From Pseudomonas sp. Q1-7 (GTDB lineage: Bacteria; Pseudomonadota; Gammaproteobacteria; Pseudomonadales; Pseudomonadaceae), in contig NZ_CP116304.1 in NCBI RefSeq assembly GCF_028010285.1, positions 2,062,501 through 2,126,500 on the forward strand: a stretch of 64,000 nucleotides of DNA, written 5' to 3'. The notes beneath the pieces are model-generated. The model ran no database searches. It was not told where the DNA came from and saw only the letters and a list, made by a program, of their open reading frames with translations. Shown in pieces: positions 26,656 to 36,172 of the stretch (its first letter is position 1; every line of letters starts with the position of its first letter). The translations under genes and the position numbers were made by a program.

Positions 26656-28005
26656 CTAAGAAACACCTTCGACGGCCTGTAGCGTGAAGCCGAATTCGGC
26701 TGCTCGCCGGTGCAGGCCTCTGACCACGCGCTCACGATATTTTTGCTCATAGTGGTCGGCTCCCGGATCCTGATAAGCCATGCCGAAGCGCATCGCGTTG
26801 TAGAACAGGATGGCGATCTTGCGCGCCGTGGCGGTCACCGCCTTGGCCTTGCCGATACGCGCCGACAAGCGTCGATAAAAAGCGCCCAACGCCGTGTTCG
26901 TTCTGCCAGTGGTTACGGCAGCCAACCGGAGATGGGCTGTCACCCGATTCTTGGTCTTGCGCGTGTGTGCCGAGAGCACTTTGCCGCCGCTGATCCGGCA
27001 ACCCGGCGCTAAGGTCAGCCAGGAGGTGAAGTGCTGGGCGGTACGCCAGCGGCTCAGATCGGTACCGCACTCGGCGACTAACCGCAGTGCCAGGTAGGGG
27101 CCGATGCCGTGGATCTGGGTCAGATCGACGCCGACCAGTTGATAGAGCAAGACACGGACATCGAAGTTGAGCGCGTTCGGCTGTCGCGCGCGGTGGCGTG
27201 GCTTCGGTAGCGGTTCACTGGGTGAGGGGCGCTGCCGGGCGAGCCGCTGCAGGCTCTCGGCAATCTGCTGGTCGCAGACTTCAAGCTGCGCCTGATAGGC
27301 GTCGTACATGGCCAATGCCTGCGCCAGGGCAAACACATGTTCCGGCTGGTAATTGCCCACCAGGGCACTCTGGATGGTCTCAACGCTCGACTTGCAGCGG
27401 GTATCGCGCAGGGTTGCCAGTGTCGCCGCGTTGCGCTCGCCGGCGACGATCGCCCGGATGATGCGCATGCCGGTGGCCCCGGTAATGTCGGCGACCACAT
27501 GCTGCAATTGCAGGTTCATGTGGGTGAGCGCCTTCTGCATGTGCTGGATATGCGCCGCGGCGTAATCGAGGTGGCGTTCGCGCAAACGTAGATAACTGCG
27601 TAACGCTGCGATCTCGCGCTCGGGATGGAAACTGGCCCGCAGCAAGCCACAGGCATGCAGACGCTGGATCCACTGCGCATCGTTGACGTCGGTCTTGCGC
27701 CCAGGCACAGCGCGGGCATCGCGCGCATTGGCCAGCACGACGTGCAAACCGTGGCTCTCGAGAATCTCGTAAACCGGAATCCAATACACCCCGGTCGACT
27801 CCATCGCCACCGTGGTGACGCCCAGCTCGACCAGCCAAGCGGCCATGCGCTCCAGGTCGGCGGTAAACGCCTTGAAGGTTTGCACCGGCTCTTCGGCGAG
27901 ATCGATGGGCACGGCCACCACATGGAAGCGCGATCCGATGTCGATGCCGGCTGCACGCTGGTGAATCACTGGCAGACCCTGCCGCTGTGAACTGGACGTT
28001 TTCAT
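26656..28005 (-). CDS. IS110-family DEDD transposase
   Basis: A 449-residue transposase. The RuvC-like N-terminal domain has GIDIGSRFHVVAV (first Asp), VAMESTGVYWIPV (Glu) and GRKTDVNDAQWIQRL (Asp). The C-terminal transposase_20 domain has IHGIGPYLALRLVAECG and the conserved Ser region LTLAPGCRISGGK. It is full length and appears intact. GGAGGG lies eight bases before the ATG. Members of this family are RNA-guided recombinases that use a bridge RNA from the noncoding end. Confidence 0.92.
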   Translation of the reverse strand: MKTSSSQRQGLPVIHQRAAGIDIGSRFHVVAVPIDLAEEPVQTFKAFTADLERMAAWLVELGVTTVAMESTGVYWIPVYEILESHGLHVVLANARDARAVPGRKTDVNDAQWIQRLHACGLLRASFHPEREIAALRSYLRLRERHLDYAAAHIQHMQKALTHMNLQLQHVVADITGATGMRIIRAIVAGERNAATLATLRDTRCKSSVETIQSALVGNYQPEHVFALAQALAMYDAYQAQLEVCDQQIAESLQRLARQRPSPSEPLPKPRHRARQPNALNFDVRVLLYQLVGVDLTQIHGIGPYLALRLVAECGTDLSRWRTAQHFTSWLTLAPGCRISGGKVLSAHTRKTKNRVTAHLRLAAVTTGRTNTALGAFYRRLSARIGKAKAVTATARKIAILFYNAMRFGMAYQDPGADHYEQKYRERVVRGLHRRAAEFGFTLQAVEGVS

Positions 28006-28229
28006 GAGAACCCTCCACTTACCGGATGTACTGGACGGGGACTCGGATCAGATCACATTCCTAAACGGGGTCACGAAACGCGCCACCACTCACGGGTCCG
28101 CAGCTTCCCCTGGGTCAGGTTTTTTGACGGGGACTGAGCCTCCAAAAAGCAGACGACCACTGTCCAGCGCTGTCAGTGTAGTGGTCGTGTTTCTAGCCCA
28201 ATGGGGCGCGGTGCGCCGGGGAGGCGGTT
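28006..28229 (-). ncRNA. Putative IS110 bridge-RNA region
   Basis: This noncoding end lies before the transposase, where IS110-group elements such as IS621 encode their bridge RNA. On the minus strand it contains a perfect 9-bp stem ACGACCACT/AGTGGTCGT (28187-28152) with an 18-base loop, followed by further structured sequence. The target and donor loops were not identified, so the RNA is predicted from family and position. Confidence 0.45.
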
Positions 28230-28490
28230 TTTTAATATCGCTTTCTCCCGCTCCAGCCGGTTGATCCGGGCTTCCAGCTCTTGGATCTTCTGCTGCTCGG
28301 GCGTCAGCGCCTTGCTCTTCGGGGTGACTCCCTGGCGCTCATCTTGGAGCTGTTTCACCCAGCGGCGTAATGCCGAGTCCACGACGCCCAGCGAACGGCA
28401 GGCTTCGATATGGCTGTAGCCTTGATCCAGTACCAAGGCCGCTGCCTCTCGCTTGAACTCGGCGGAAAACGTACGTCGTTGCTTGTTCAT
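28230..28490 (-). pseudogene. IS3 orfA, 5' part
   Basis: The first ~87 codons of orfA: a helix-turn-helix (RRTFSAEFKREAAALVLDQG, SLGVVDSALRRWVKQL) and a leucine-zipper segment (IQELEARINRLEREKAILK). After ILK the frame runs into IS110 DNA and ends at 28173 with foreign residues. The rest of orfA is at 26607-26655. Confidence 0.85.
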
Positions 28491-28555
28491 CAGACACCTC
28501 TTTCACGGCGAGGATTTTCGCCTAAATCGGTGTCCGGGATCAGTAGACCACTACA

Positions 28556-28676
28556 GAATGAGATGCTGGTCAGCGAAATAAACATTCATTTAAGCGATGC
28601 AATAAATCAAACGCTGGAGCAGGGAAGCCTACCATTTGGCATCCTGGGCTTCATAATTGATGAGCCCGCAGAATAG
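28556..28676 (+). pseudogene. Unknown gene, 3' part, after IS3 insertion
   Basis: After the IS end the frame continues NEMLVSEINIHLSDAINQTL...IIDEPAE and stops at 28676. Composition and style match the fragment before the IS, so this is probably the C-terminus of the same protein. The codon phase on the two sides does not join exactly, which suggests small loss at the junction. Confidence 0.55.
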
Positions 28677-28848
28677 CCTAAATAAACTACCCATAAGTTA
28701 ATGGGTTCGAAGGAGAAAAGCGGCAGATCTATTTTCCCTGCTGTAAATGCCTCTCATGGTCGATAGTTACCGGTTGAGACCGGCTGCTATTGACCGATTC
28801 TGTTGAAAAACGCCGGGAAAAACCAGGGAGAGGAGAGTGACCTTACCG

Positions 28849-30174
28849 CTACAGCCAGCCTTTGAGCGGGTATTCCAGGATGAGGTACAGACGATCAATG
28901 TCGTCACCGGCCTGGGCCGAATTGCCCCGGTGGCTGACGTGGGACAGATTGATCGAGAGATCCTTGGCTGCACCGGACATGAATCGATAGCGCAGGTCGA
29001 TATCCCACTCCCAGTGCTTGCCATCACGGCCCTGCTGCGGCACGAAGCGGCCGGTGGCCGGATCGAAGGGGTTGTAGGCGCCGCCGGCCGGGGCGTTGGT
29101 GCCGTCGATGTCACGACCGCTGACATAACGGGTCATGAAGGTCAGGCCAGGGATGCCCAGCAGGGCCATGTCAAGATCGTAACGAACCTGCCAGGAGCGT
29201 TCGCCGGGTCCGTTGAAGTCGGCGTACTTGATGGAGTTGGCCAGGTAGATGGAGTCGCCGCCGACGAAGTCGAAGGGCGTGTCTCCCTCGATCCGCTGAT
29301 AGGCGAGGGTGAAGGCCTGGGCGCCGGACAGGTACTTCGCAGACAGGCTGTAGGCCAGGGTATCGATGGGGCCAGCGTGCGCCGCGCCCTGGTCGAGGGT
29401 CTTGTACAGGCTGGCGTCGACGACCCATTGCGTCTGCTGCAGGTTCAGGTTGAGGTAGCCCTGACGCCAGGTGTCTTCCAACTGCCCCAGGTAGATCGCG
29501 CCGCCAAAGGGACCAGGCCGGGCAAGGGAGGCGCCGGCCAGGTTGATGGCGCTGCCGTTGGTGGTGGCGCCGTAGCCGCTGAAATCGCCCCGGCCCGAGC
29601 TGGCGTCCTGATTCTTGAAGGCCGTGAATCGCCCTGCCTGGAAGCGCAGGTTCTGCATTTCAGCGTCGAACAGGAAACCGGTGGCGTATTCGGGCTGTAG
29701 GCGCTTGTCCGCCGTATCGAATACCGGCGTCGCCACCGTCATCTCGCCATATCTGATCAGGCTCTGGCCCATCCGCAGCTTCAGGGCGCCACCGGCGCTG
29801 GAGTAGTCGTCGGCGCTGCGGCCATCGCTGTCGCGGGGCAGCAACCCGGTGCCCGCATGACCGCGGCCGCCGTCCAGCTTCATCCCGAGAAAGCCGTGGA
29901 TATCTGCTCCAATCCCAACGGTGCCAGGCGTGAACCCGGAGCGTATCTCCCCGATGAAACCCTGAGCCCATTCCTGGCGGTAGTTCTGGCCACTGGGTGA
30001 ATCGCTGCGGAAATCGTTGTGCAGAAAGTAGTTGCGGCCGAGCAACGACCACCACGGCTTGGCCAGCGAATCGGCAGCAGGCTCCGCTCGGGCATCACCT
30101 GTTCCCATCAGGGGTAAGAGCAGTGCGAGGTATTTCAGCGGGGGAGAGTGGCTCCGGAACACGAGTCGGGCCAT
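28849..30174 (-). CDS. OprD-family outer-membrane porin
   Basis: A 441-residue OprD/OccD-type porin with signal peptide (LALLLPLMGTGDARA). The N-terminal LLGRNYFLHNDFR and QEWAQGFIGEIRSGFTPGTV segments are hallmarks, as are the repeated amphipathic strands and a final LEYPLKGWL ending near an aromatic residue. These porins take up specific small molecules such as basic amino acids, aromatic acids or tricarboxylates; substrate cannot be assigned. Start 30174 is preferred; 30198 would lengthen the signal. The DoxX gene ends at 30186, so the two are tightly linked. Confidence 0.88.
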   Translation of the reverse strand: MARLVFRSHSPPLKYLALLLPLMGTGDARAEPAADSLAKPWWSLLGRNYFLHNDFRSDSPSGQNYRQEWAQGFIGEIRSGFTPGTVGIGADIHGFLGMKLDGGRGHAGTGLLPRDSDGRSADDYSSAGGALKLRMGQSLIRYGEMTVATPVFDTADKRLQPEYATGFLFDAEMQNLRFQAGRFTAFKNQDASSGRGDFSGYGATTNGSAINLAGASLARPGPFGGAIYLGQLEDTWRQGYLNLNLQQTQWVVDASLYKTLDQGAAHAGPIDTLAYSLSAKYLSGAQAFTLAYQRIEGDTPFDFVGGDSIYLANSIKYADFNGPGERSWQVRYDLDMALLGIPGLTFMTRYVSGRDIDGTNAPAGGAYNPFDPATGRFVPQQGRDGKHWEWDIDLRYRFMSGAAKDLSINLSHVSHRGNSAQAGDDIDRLYLILEYPLKGWL

Positions 30175-30185
30175 GGGCTGATCAC

Positions 30186-30599
30186 TCAGGTGAGCCATGC
30201 AGGCGCTGGTTTCCGTCCTGGCAACCTTCCGGACACAGACAGGTTACCTGGGCCGGCGATGAACACGGTGACGAATATGATCAACAGCAACCAGGCGAAC
30301 TGCCCTTCGGCCAGTGTCCACTGCGGATGCACGATGGCCACCGAAACCAGCAGGACTGCCAGGATTGGAAGGCACGCCAGTCGCGTTAGTACGCCGAGGA
30401 TGATCGGCAATGGACACAGTACTTCGGCAAAGATCGCCAGGCTAAGCGTTGGCAAGGCACCGAGGTGGAGCGGATCTTCGATTACGGTCAGCTCGTGGCT
30501 GAAGTTCAGCAGTTTCGGCAGGCCATGAACCCAGAGCAGAAGCAGGCTGCCGGACACGCGCAGGAACAGCAGGGCCCGGTCGGTCGAGGAGTGGGACAT
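30186..30599 (-). CDS. DoxX-family membrane protein
   Basis: A 137-residue protein with four helices and DoxX features: RALLFLRVSGSLLLLWVHGL with the GLPKLLNF motif, then FAEVLCPLPIILGVLTRLA. DoxX proteins are often found with oxidoreductases and may help electron transfer or membrane redox balance. GGAAGG precedes the ATG. It ends 12 bp before the OprD start on the same strand, so they are probably one operon, with the AraC gene upstream as candidate regulator. Confidence 0.85.
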   Translation of the reverse strand: MSHSSTDRALLFLRVSGSLLLLWVHGLPKLLNFSHELTVIEDPLHLGALPTLSLAIFAEVLCPLPIILGVLTRLACLPILAVLLVSVAIVHPQWTLAEGQFAWLLLIIFVTVFIAGPGNLSVSGRLPGRKPAPAWLT

Positions 30600-30697
30600 G
30601 GCGATACCTTCCAAGGTTGATGGGCTGGCACCACGATGGCGCGTACTCCTGTCCGTTTCTTGTACCTGTGTGCTCGCTTGAACGAACGGTGCCTCGG

Positions 30698-31594
30698 TCA
30701 GTCCTGATCGCCCGCCCCATGGAAGCGCCGCCATCTGGACGGGGAGGTGCCTGCGATCCTTTGGAACACTCGGGAGAAATGGGACTGGTCCGCAAAGCCG
30801 CAGTCCAGGCCGATCTGCGACAAGTTGAGTTGAGTGTGCAGCATCAATTGCTTGGCCTTTTCAACACGCATTTTCAGCAGCCATTCATGGGGTGTAATCC
30901 CGGTACTCTGCTTGAATGCGCGGGTGAAGTAGCTACGGGAGAGCGAGCACTCCTGTGCCAGTTCGGCAACCGAGAGGCCATCGGTCAAGTGATTGGCAAT
31001 CAGCTCTTTGGCGCGTGTCACCTGCAGTGTGGAAAGTCCCCTTACCGGTTCCTGCCAGTTGCCCACGTTTCCGTATTGCGAGCTGATGTGCGTGCACAGT
31101 GCGAGGACCACTTGTTCGACGAAAAGTCGATTCACCTGGCTTGGCATCTTCAGAGCGGGCAGCAGTGATTGGGTGAGGTGATAAGTGACGGGATCAAGGG
31201 TTCCTGGCGGGCAGTTCAGGGCGATGCGCGTGCTGATGCCTTCCTCGTACAGGACCTCCTCGAGCTGTGCACGCTGGAGGTTGATGCGCAGGTTGTCATA
31301 GGGGGCGAGGTGCTGGCATCTCACCTCTTCGCCGAGGTAGGCGATGGAAGTGCTTTCCCTGACATGGCCGCCCTTGAAGGCCAACTGGCCTCCGCGCCAC
31401 AAACGGTGTGAGGCGAAATCTTCGAGCTGGATGATGACCGAAAAACTGTCGCTGCAAGGGATATTCAGGATGCTGTTCAGGTCCGGATTTCGGTCGCTAT
31501 TGCGGAGGATCGAATACTGGCTGGCAATGAGCTGGGATCTGACTGGGCCTGCGTCTGCAGTGTGGGCTGATGGAACATCGCTGGACTTGGGCAT
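30698..31594 (-). CDS. AraC-family regulator
   Basis: A 298-residue regulator with a variable N-terminal sensing domain and two C-terminal helix-turn-helix motifs (LSVAELAQECSLSRSYFTRA and LSQIGLDCGFADQSHFSRVF). The ending ITPHEWLLKMRVEKAKQLML is typical of the AraC/XylS group close to the Pseudomonas multiple-stress and carbon-source regulators. It precedes doxX-oprD on the same strand, so those genes are the likely target. The ligand is unknown. Confidence 0.87.
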   Translation of the reverse strand: MPKSSDVPSAHTADAGPVRSQLIASQYSILRNSDRNPDLNSILNIPCSDSFSVIIQLEDFASHRLWRGGQLAFKGGHVRESTSIAYLGEEVRCQHLAPYDNLRINLQRAQLEEVLYEEGISTRIALNCPPGTLDPVTYHLTQSLLPALKMPSQVNRLFVEQVVLALCTHISSQYGNVGNWQEPVRGLSTLQVTRAKELIANHLTDGLSVAELAQECSLSRSYFTRAFKQSTGITPHEWLLKMRVEKAKQLMLHTQLNLSQIGLDCGFADQSHFSRVFQRIAGTSPSRWRRFHGAGDQD

Positions 31595-31679
31595 TGGTGG
31601 GCTTCTCCAAGGGCAGGTGCTTGTCTGCGAGTCTGTCTGGCTGCCGAGGACGCTTCAGTCCGTAGCTCGGTGGGCCACG

Positions 31680-32600
31680 TCAGGGGCTTGATTGGTCCCA
31701 GTAGGGCGGATTGCCGAAGCGTTCGGTAAAGAAATCGATGAATGCGCGGACTTTCTTCGAACCGCGCCGGTTGGGCAAGTACAGGGCGTACACGCCGCCA
31801 TCCTCGCTGTCGAGTCCTGCTTTCCATTGCGGAAGCACCACCTGCAGCCGGCCAGCCTCGATGTCCTCTCCAAGGAGCCAACTGGGCATCAGGACCAGGC
31901 CCATGCCGTTGAGCGCAGCCTCGCGTAGTACTTGCGAGTTATTGGCACGCAGTGGACCACTCACACGCACGCTTTCTTCGCTGTGACCGCTGAACTGCCA
32001 GAGGCGGCTACCGCGCGCGTAGGCAAACGTCAGGCAGGCGTGGTGTACGAGGTCGGCAGGGAATTCGGGCGTGCCGTGGCGACGCAGGTATTCCGGGCTG
32101 GCGCAGAGCAAGCGGCGCTGGGGAGCCATTCTCCGGGCCACGACCTGGGGTGAGTCCACGCCGCCCAGGCGAACAGCGAGATCGAGCCGCTGCTCCACCA
32201 AGTCAGCTACATCGTCGGACAGCACCAGATCCAGGGTGATGCCGGGGTAGCGCTGGTTGAAGTCGTGCAGGCCAGGTGCGATATGCAATTGGCCAAAGGC
32301 AACCGGCAGGCTGACACGGAGCCGACCGCGAGGCGGTCCTTCCGCCTCGCTGACTTCCAGGTTGGCGCTCTCCAAGTCCGCCAGCAGACGCACCGCGTGC
32401 TCGTAATAGCTCTCGCCCGCCGCCGTGAGCGTGACCTGTCGAGTCGAGCGATTGAGCAGCCGCGTACCCAGGTGTTGCTCCAGGGCATCCACCTGCCGGG
32501 TGACGGAAGAGGTCGCCACCCCCATCTGCCTGCCGGCTGACGCGAAGCCGCCTGCCTCCACGGTGGCGGCGAATGCTTTGAGTGCAGCAAAACTGTCCAT
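31680..32600 (-). CDS. LysR-family regulator (divergent from OYE gene)
   Basis: A 306-residue LysR protein of the large PA-type group that starts MDSFAALKAFAATVEAGGF. The helix-turn-helix (residues 18-60, GRQMGVATSSVTRQVDALEQ) and the co-inducer domain (FNQRYPGITLDLVLSDD) are normal. It is divergent from the old yellow enzyme at 32869, and LysR/OYE pairs of this orientation usually regulate the flavoenzyme in response to electrophiles or quinones. The start is set at 32600; an open frame upstream is spurious. Confidence 0.87.
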   Translation of the reverse strand: MDSFAALKAFAATVEAGGFASAGRQMGVATSSVTRQVDALEQHLGTRLLNRSTRQVTLTAAGESYYEHAVRLLADLESANLEVSEAEGPPRGRLRVSLPVAFGQLHIAPGLHDFNQRYPGITLDLVLSDDVADLVEQRLDLAVRLGGVDSPQVVARRMAPQRRLLCASPEYLRRHGTPEFPADLVHHACLTFAYARGSRLWQFSGHSEESVRVSGPLRANNSQVLREAALNGMGLVLMPSWLLGEDIEAGRLQVVLPQWKAGLDSEDGGVYALYLPNRRGSKKVRAFIDFFTERFGNPPYWDQSSP

Positions 32601-32868
32601 GAACCACCTTTGCGTCATTCGCAACGAAGTTAACCGAACTGGCTGGATTATCACTTGGCGGGGGCAAGCATAGATTGCCTCCCAATCGGAGGACAAAGCC
32701 ATGCCTGGCCGGAACACCTCACTGAAAGCGCATCGCGTACCGGAGATTGACGGCTCCCTTGGGCGCGCCCTTTACCCGTCCGCCCGTGAGATCGATGACC
32801 ACCTCCCGTTCCACCGCCTGCCGGCGCATTCGGTGGGCAAGTCCCAACCCTGTCCCGGAGTATCCGAA

Positions 32869-33981
32869 ATGCACCTGAACCTGTTCCAGCCGATTGCGGT
32901 CGGTCCTTTCACCTTGCCTCACCGTGTAGCCATGGCGCCGCTGACCCGCTCGCGCGCGGGCCAGCCGGGCGATGTGCCGACTGCGCTCAACATCGAGTAC
33001 TACCGCCAGCGCGCTGGTGCTGCGCTGATCGTCACCGAGGCGACGCAGATTTCCCGCCAGGGCCAGGGCTATGCCTGGACGCCGGGTATCTATAGTCAGG
33101 ATCAGGTCGAAGGTTGGCGCGAAGTGGCCGATGCCGTGCACGATGCCGGAGGGGTGATCTTCATGCAGCTCTGGCATGTCGGTCGGGTTTCTCACCCCAG
33201 CTTCCAGCCAGGCGGCGCATTGCCGGTGGCGCCCAGCGCATTACCGGTGCCGGGCAAGACTTTTATCGTCGACGAGAACGGGCAGGGTGTTTGGGGGGAA
33301 ATCCCGGTACCTCAAGAGCTAACCCTAGAGGGCATCCGCGCCATCGTCGAAGACTATCGTCGGGCCGCGCGGAACGCGATGCGCGCCGGCATGGACGGTA
33401 TCGAGATTCACGCGGGCAATGGCTATCTGATCGACCGATTCATTAACAGCCAGAGCAACCAGCGGCAGGATACCTATGGCGGCCACTATCGGAACCGGGC
33501 CAGACTGCTGTTCGAGGTCGTCCAGGCGGTGGTCGATGAGGTGGGCGCCAATCGTGTTGGCGTGCGCCTGACGCCAATGGGCCGCTTTATGGGGATGGGC
33601 GACGACACGCCGGAAGAGACGTTCGGCCATATCGTCGAAGGCCTCAACAAGTACGAACTGGCCTACCTACACTTGGTCGAGCCGATGATGGTGGGCACCG
33701 TGAAGGACGAGCAGGTGGATCCGCGTTGGGATCTCATCATCCGTGACTTGCGCAACGCCTGGCGCGGCATATTGATTCTGGCCGGCGGCTACGACGCAAG
33801 GAGTGCGGAAGAGGCGCTCGCCAATGGGCGTGCGGATCTGATCGCCTTCGGCCGACCCTTCATCGCCAATCCGGACCTGCCCCGTCGTCTGCGCGAGGGG
33901 CTACCCCTCAATACGCCCGACCCGGCAAGCTTTTTTGGGGGCGACCATCGTGGCTACACCGACTACCCGGCGCATGGCTGA
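32869..33981 (+). CDS. Old yellow enzyme-family ene-reductase
   Basis: A 370-residue FMN-dependent TIM barrel of the NemA/XenB type. Features: LFQPIAVGPFTLPHRVAMAP at the start, YYRQRAGAALIVTEATQISR, MQLWHVGRVSH, and the substrate-binding EIHAGNGYLIDRF with His and Asn spaced as in the family, plus LILAGGYDARSAEEAL and LIAFGRPFIANPDLP. These enzymes reduce activated alkenes, nitroaromatics or N-ethylmaleimide with NADPH. MHLNLF is taken as the start, preceded by GGAG. A divergent LysR gene is the probable regulator. Confidence 0.9.
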   Translation: MHLNLFQPIAVGPFTLPHRVAMAPLTRSRAGQPGDVPTALNIEYYRQRAGAALIVTEATQISRQGQGYAWTPGIYSQDQVEGWREVADAVHDAGGVIFMQLWHVGRVSHPSFQPGGALPVAPSALPVPGKTFIVDENGQGVWGEIPVPQELTLEGIRAIVEDYRRAARNAMRAGMDGIEIHAGNGYLIDRFINSQSNQRQDTYGGHYRNRARLLFEVVQAVVDEVGANRVGVRLTPMGRFMGMGDDTPEETFGHIVEGLNKYELAYLHLVEPMMVGTVKDEQVDPRWDLIIRDLRNAWRGILILAGGYDARSAEEALANGRADLIAFGRPFIANPDLPRRLREGLPLNTPDPASFFGGDHRGYTDYPAHG

Positions 33982-34110
33982 GTGAGCGGTTAGGCAACGT
34001 TTCCATGGAAGGAAGACCCGAATAGCACCTGCTTCGGTCGAGCACATCTGTACAGGAAGGGTGGCCGCATCTGTGTTCGATTGATGTACCAGCCTTGGGA
34101 GCGATGGACC

Positions 34111-35019
34111 ATGAATCGAAATGACCTGCGTCGGTTGGACATGAACCTGTTGGTGATCTTCGAGTCGTTGATGATCGAGCGGAACCTGACCCGCGTCGGC
34201 GAGAAGCTTTTCATCACCCAATCTACCGTGAGTGCCGCCCTTGGCCGTCTGCGCGATCTGTTCGACGACCCGCTGCTGGTGCGCAGCGGACGGAGCATGG
34301 AGCCCACGTCGAGGGCGTTGCACATACTGGAGGAGCTGCGTCCGGCGATGGATGTGATTTCCTCCGCAGTGAGTCGGGCCAAGACCTTCGACCCGGTCAG
34401 CAGCAGCAACATCTTCCGCCTCGGTCTGTCCGACGATGCCGAGTTCGGCCTGTTCCCGGCTTTGCTCGCGAAGTTGCAGGAGGAAGCGCCGAACATTGTT
34501 GTCGTGGTACGCCGTGCCAACTACCTGCTGATTCCGTCATTGCTGTCCTCGGGCGAGATCACCGTAGGCGTGAGCTACACAACCGACCTGCCGGCCAACG
34601 CCAAGCGCCGAAAACTGCGTGATATCGGCGTAAAGGTGCTACGCGCCGACAACCGTCCTGGAGCGCTCACGCTAGAGGAGTATTGCGCGCGGCCTCATGT
34701 GATGGTGTCGTTCTCTGGCGATTTGAGCGGCGCTATTGATCTCGATCTGGAGCGTATCGGCCGCAGCCGCCGCGTGGTGCTTGCGGTGCCTCAGTTCGGT
34801 AGTTTGCGTGCACTGCTACGCAATACCGAAATGATCGCTACGGTGCCCGATTACGCTGCCTGCACCCTTGTGCAGGACAGTTGCTTGCGTGCCGAGGATG
34901 CCCCCTTGGAGATCAGGCCGGCGGAGTTGTCGATGGTTTGGAGTTCCGCTCATGACAACGATCCGGCCGAGCGCTGGCTACGCGAGCGCATGATTCAGTT
35001 CATGCGCGCACCGACATAG
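34111..35019 (+). CDS. LysR-family regulator (NodD/SyrM-like group)
   Basis: A 302-residue LysR protein of the group with start NRNDLRRLDMNLLVIFESLM and helix-turn-helix GEKLFITQSTVSAALGRLRD followed by DPLLVRSGRSMEPTSRA, as in NodD, SyrM or LinR types. GGGAG lies about ten bases before the ATG at 34111. It is followed 72 bp later by a small exported-protein gene. Target and ligand are unknown. Confidence 0.85.
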   Translation: MNRNDLRRLDMNLLVIFESLMIERNLTRVGEKLFITQSTVSAALGRLRDLFDDPLLVRSGRSMEPTSRALHILEELRPAMDVISSAVSRAKTFDPVSSSNIFRLGLSDDAEFGLFPALLAKLQEEAPNIVVVVRRANYLLIPSLLSSGEITVGVSYTTDLPANAKRRKLRDIGVKVLRADNRPGALTLEEYCARPHVMVSFSGDLSGAIDLDLERIGRSRRVVLAVPQFGSLRALLRNTEMIATVPDYAACTLVQDSCLRAEDAPLEIRPAELSMVWSSAHDNDPAERWLRERMIQFMRAPT

Positions 35020-35091
35020 CACAGACGTACAAGAGATACTGGCAGTCTGGTCGGAGGATGGCCGGACCATTTTCCGTGGAGGCGCGTAGAC

Positions 35092-35298
35092 ATGCCGGTT
35101 CACCGTTCCGCACTCAGGTTTCCCTTACTAGCTGGCGTGCTGCTGCTGGCGTCGATATCGGCCGCGGCGCAACCGCAGGCTGCACACTTGGCGTTTCCCG
35201 GCATCGGCCACATGGTCGCTGAGGACAAGGGTTTTCACTGGGTGCCGGTGGTCTATGGCCCCTACCAGCGCGCCAGCCAGGTCCCGTTCATTCAGTAG
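35092..35298 (+). CDS. Small exported protein
   Basis: A 68-residue protein with a clear Sec signal (LLAGVLLLASISAAAQ); the mature part is only about 40 residues (PQAAHLAFPGIGHMVAEDKG and so on). A good GGAGG site precedes the ATG. It overlaps the end of the facing LysR gene by 11 bp. It could be a complete small periplasmic protein or a truncated longer one. No family is recognised. Confidence 0.55.
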   Translation: MPVHRSALRFPLLAGVLLLASISAAAQPQAAHLAFPGIGHMVAEDKGFHWVPVVYGPYQRASQVPFIQ

Positions 35299-36172
35299 CT
35301 GGGCTGGACGCTGTGCTGAATGCCTTGGCGATAGCGTCGATCACCGCGCGTACCCGCGCGGTGTGGCGTACGTCCTTATGGGTCACCAGCCAGACGTCAT
35401 AGGGGAGAGGCGCGCGTTCCGGCCACAAGCGCATCAGTCCATCGAGCTCGCCCAGGGGAACCGGGACCTCGCCCACTCCCAGGCCATTGATCAGGGCGCG
35501 GCGGACCATCATGCCGGAGGTACAGGTCATGGCGATGCGTCCGTGGATGATCGGCTCCGACGCCAGAAACACGTCCTTGCCGCTGTCCAGGTACGGCTGG
35601 TAGACCACTAGATCGTGGCCGGTGAAGGCGGTGCCGGGTTCTGGAATGCCGCGTGCCCGCACATAGTCGGCGGAGGCGAATAGTGCACTACCCCAGCGTG
35701 CCAGCCGTCGCACGATGAGTTCCGGGTTCTCCGGTTGATGGGTTCGCACGGCGATGTCGGCTTCGCGCTTGGTGAGGTTGAGCATTTTCGTCGAAGTTTG
35801 CAGTTGTACCTCGATGCCAGGATGTTCCCTGCGTAGCTCGGCGATCACCGGAATGATGTAGTCGATGGCGAAGGAGTCGGTGGAGGTAACCCGCACCACG
35901 CCGCTCAGGCACTGGTCCATGCCGAGGATCTGCCGCTGCAGCTCGGCGGCCGAGGATTCCATGTTCAGCGCAGCAGCCATGGCGACTTCACCGGCCGAGG
36001 TCAGGCTGTAGCCGGCGGAGGTGCGCAGGAACAGGGTGGCTTGCAGCGCTTTTTCCAGTGACGCCAAACGTCGGCCGACAGTTGCTTGGTCCACCGCGAG
36101 TACCCGGGCCGCGCCACGCAGGGTCTGCTCACGACAGAGGGCGAGGAACACGCGGGCGTCATCCCAGTTCAT
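35288..36172 (-). CDS. LysR-family regulator (divergent from YbfB-like MFS)
   Basis: A 294-residue LysR protein starting MNWDDARVFLALCREQTLRG, with helix-turn-helix AARVLAVDQATVGRRLASLE and the usual co-inducer domain. It is divergent from the MFS gene at 36305, so it probably regulates it. The ATG at 36172 is chosen; an upstream ATG at 36196 adds eight residues that are not typical of the family. Confidence 0.86.
   Translation of the reverse strand: MNWDDARVFLALCREQTLRGAARVLAVDQATVGRRLASLEKALQATLFLRTSAGYSLTSAGEVAMAAALNMESSAAELQRQILGMDQCLSGVVRVTSTDSFAIDYIIPVIAELRREHPGIEVQLQTSTKMLNLTKREADIAVRTHQPENPELIVRRLARWGSALFASADYVRARGIPEPGTAFTGHDLVVYQPYLDSGKDVFLASEPIIHGRIAMTCTSGMMVRRALINGLGVGEVPVPLGELDGLMRLWPERAPLPYDVWLVTHKDVRHTARVRAVIDAIAKAFSTASSPATE

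Larger units (their letters stand above)
26656..28230 (-). mobile_element. IS110-family element inserted in IS3 orfA
   Basis: About 1,575 bp separate the two halves of orfA; the exact right junction lies within the run of T at 28228-28233. The element holds one DEDD transposase gene and a ~225-bp noncoding end upstream of it, with almost nothing after the stop. There are no terminal inverted repeats or target duplication, as is normal for IS110. The long 5' noncoding end is the IS110-group layout, as opposed to IS1111, where it lies downstream. Confidence 0.85.
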
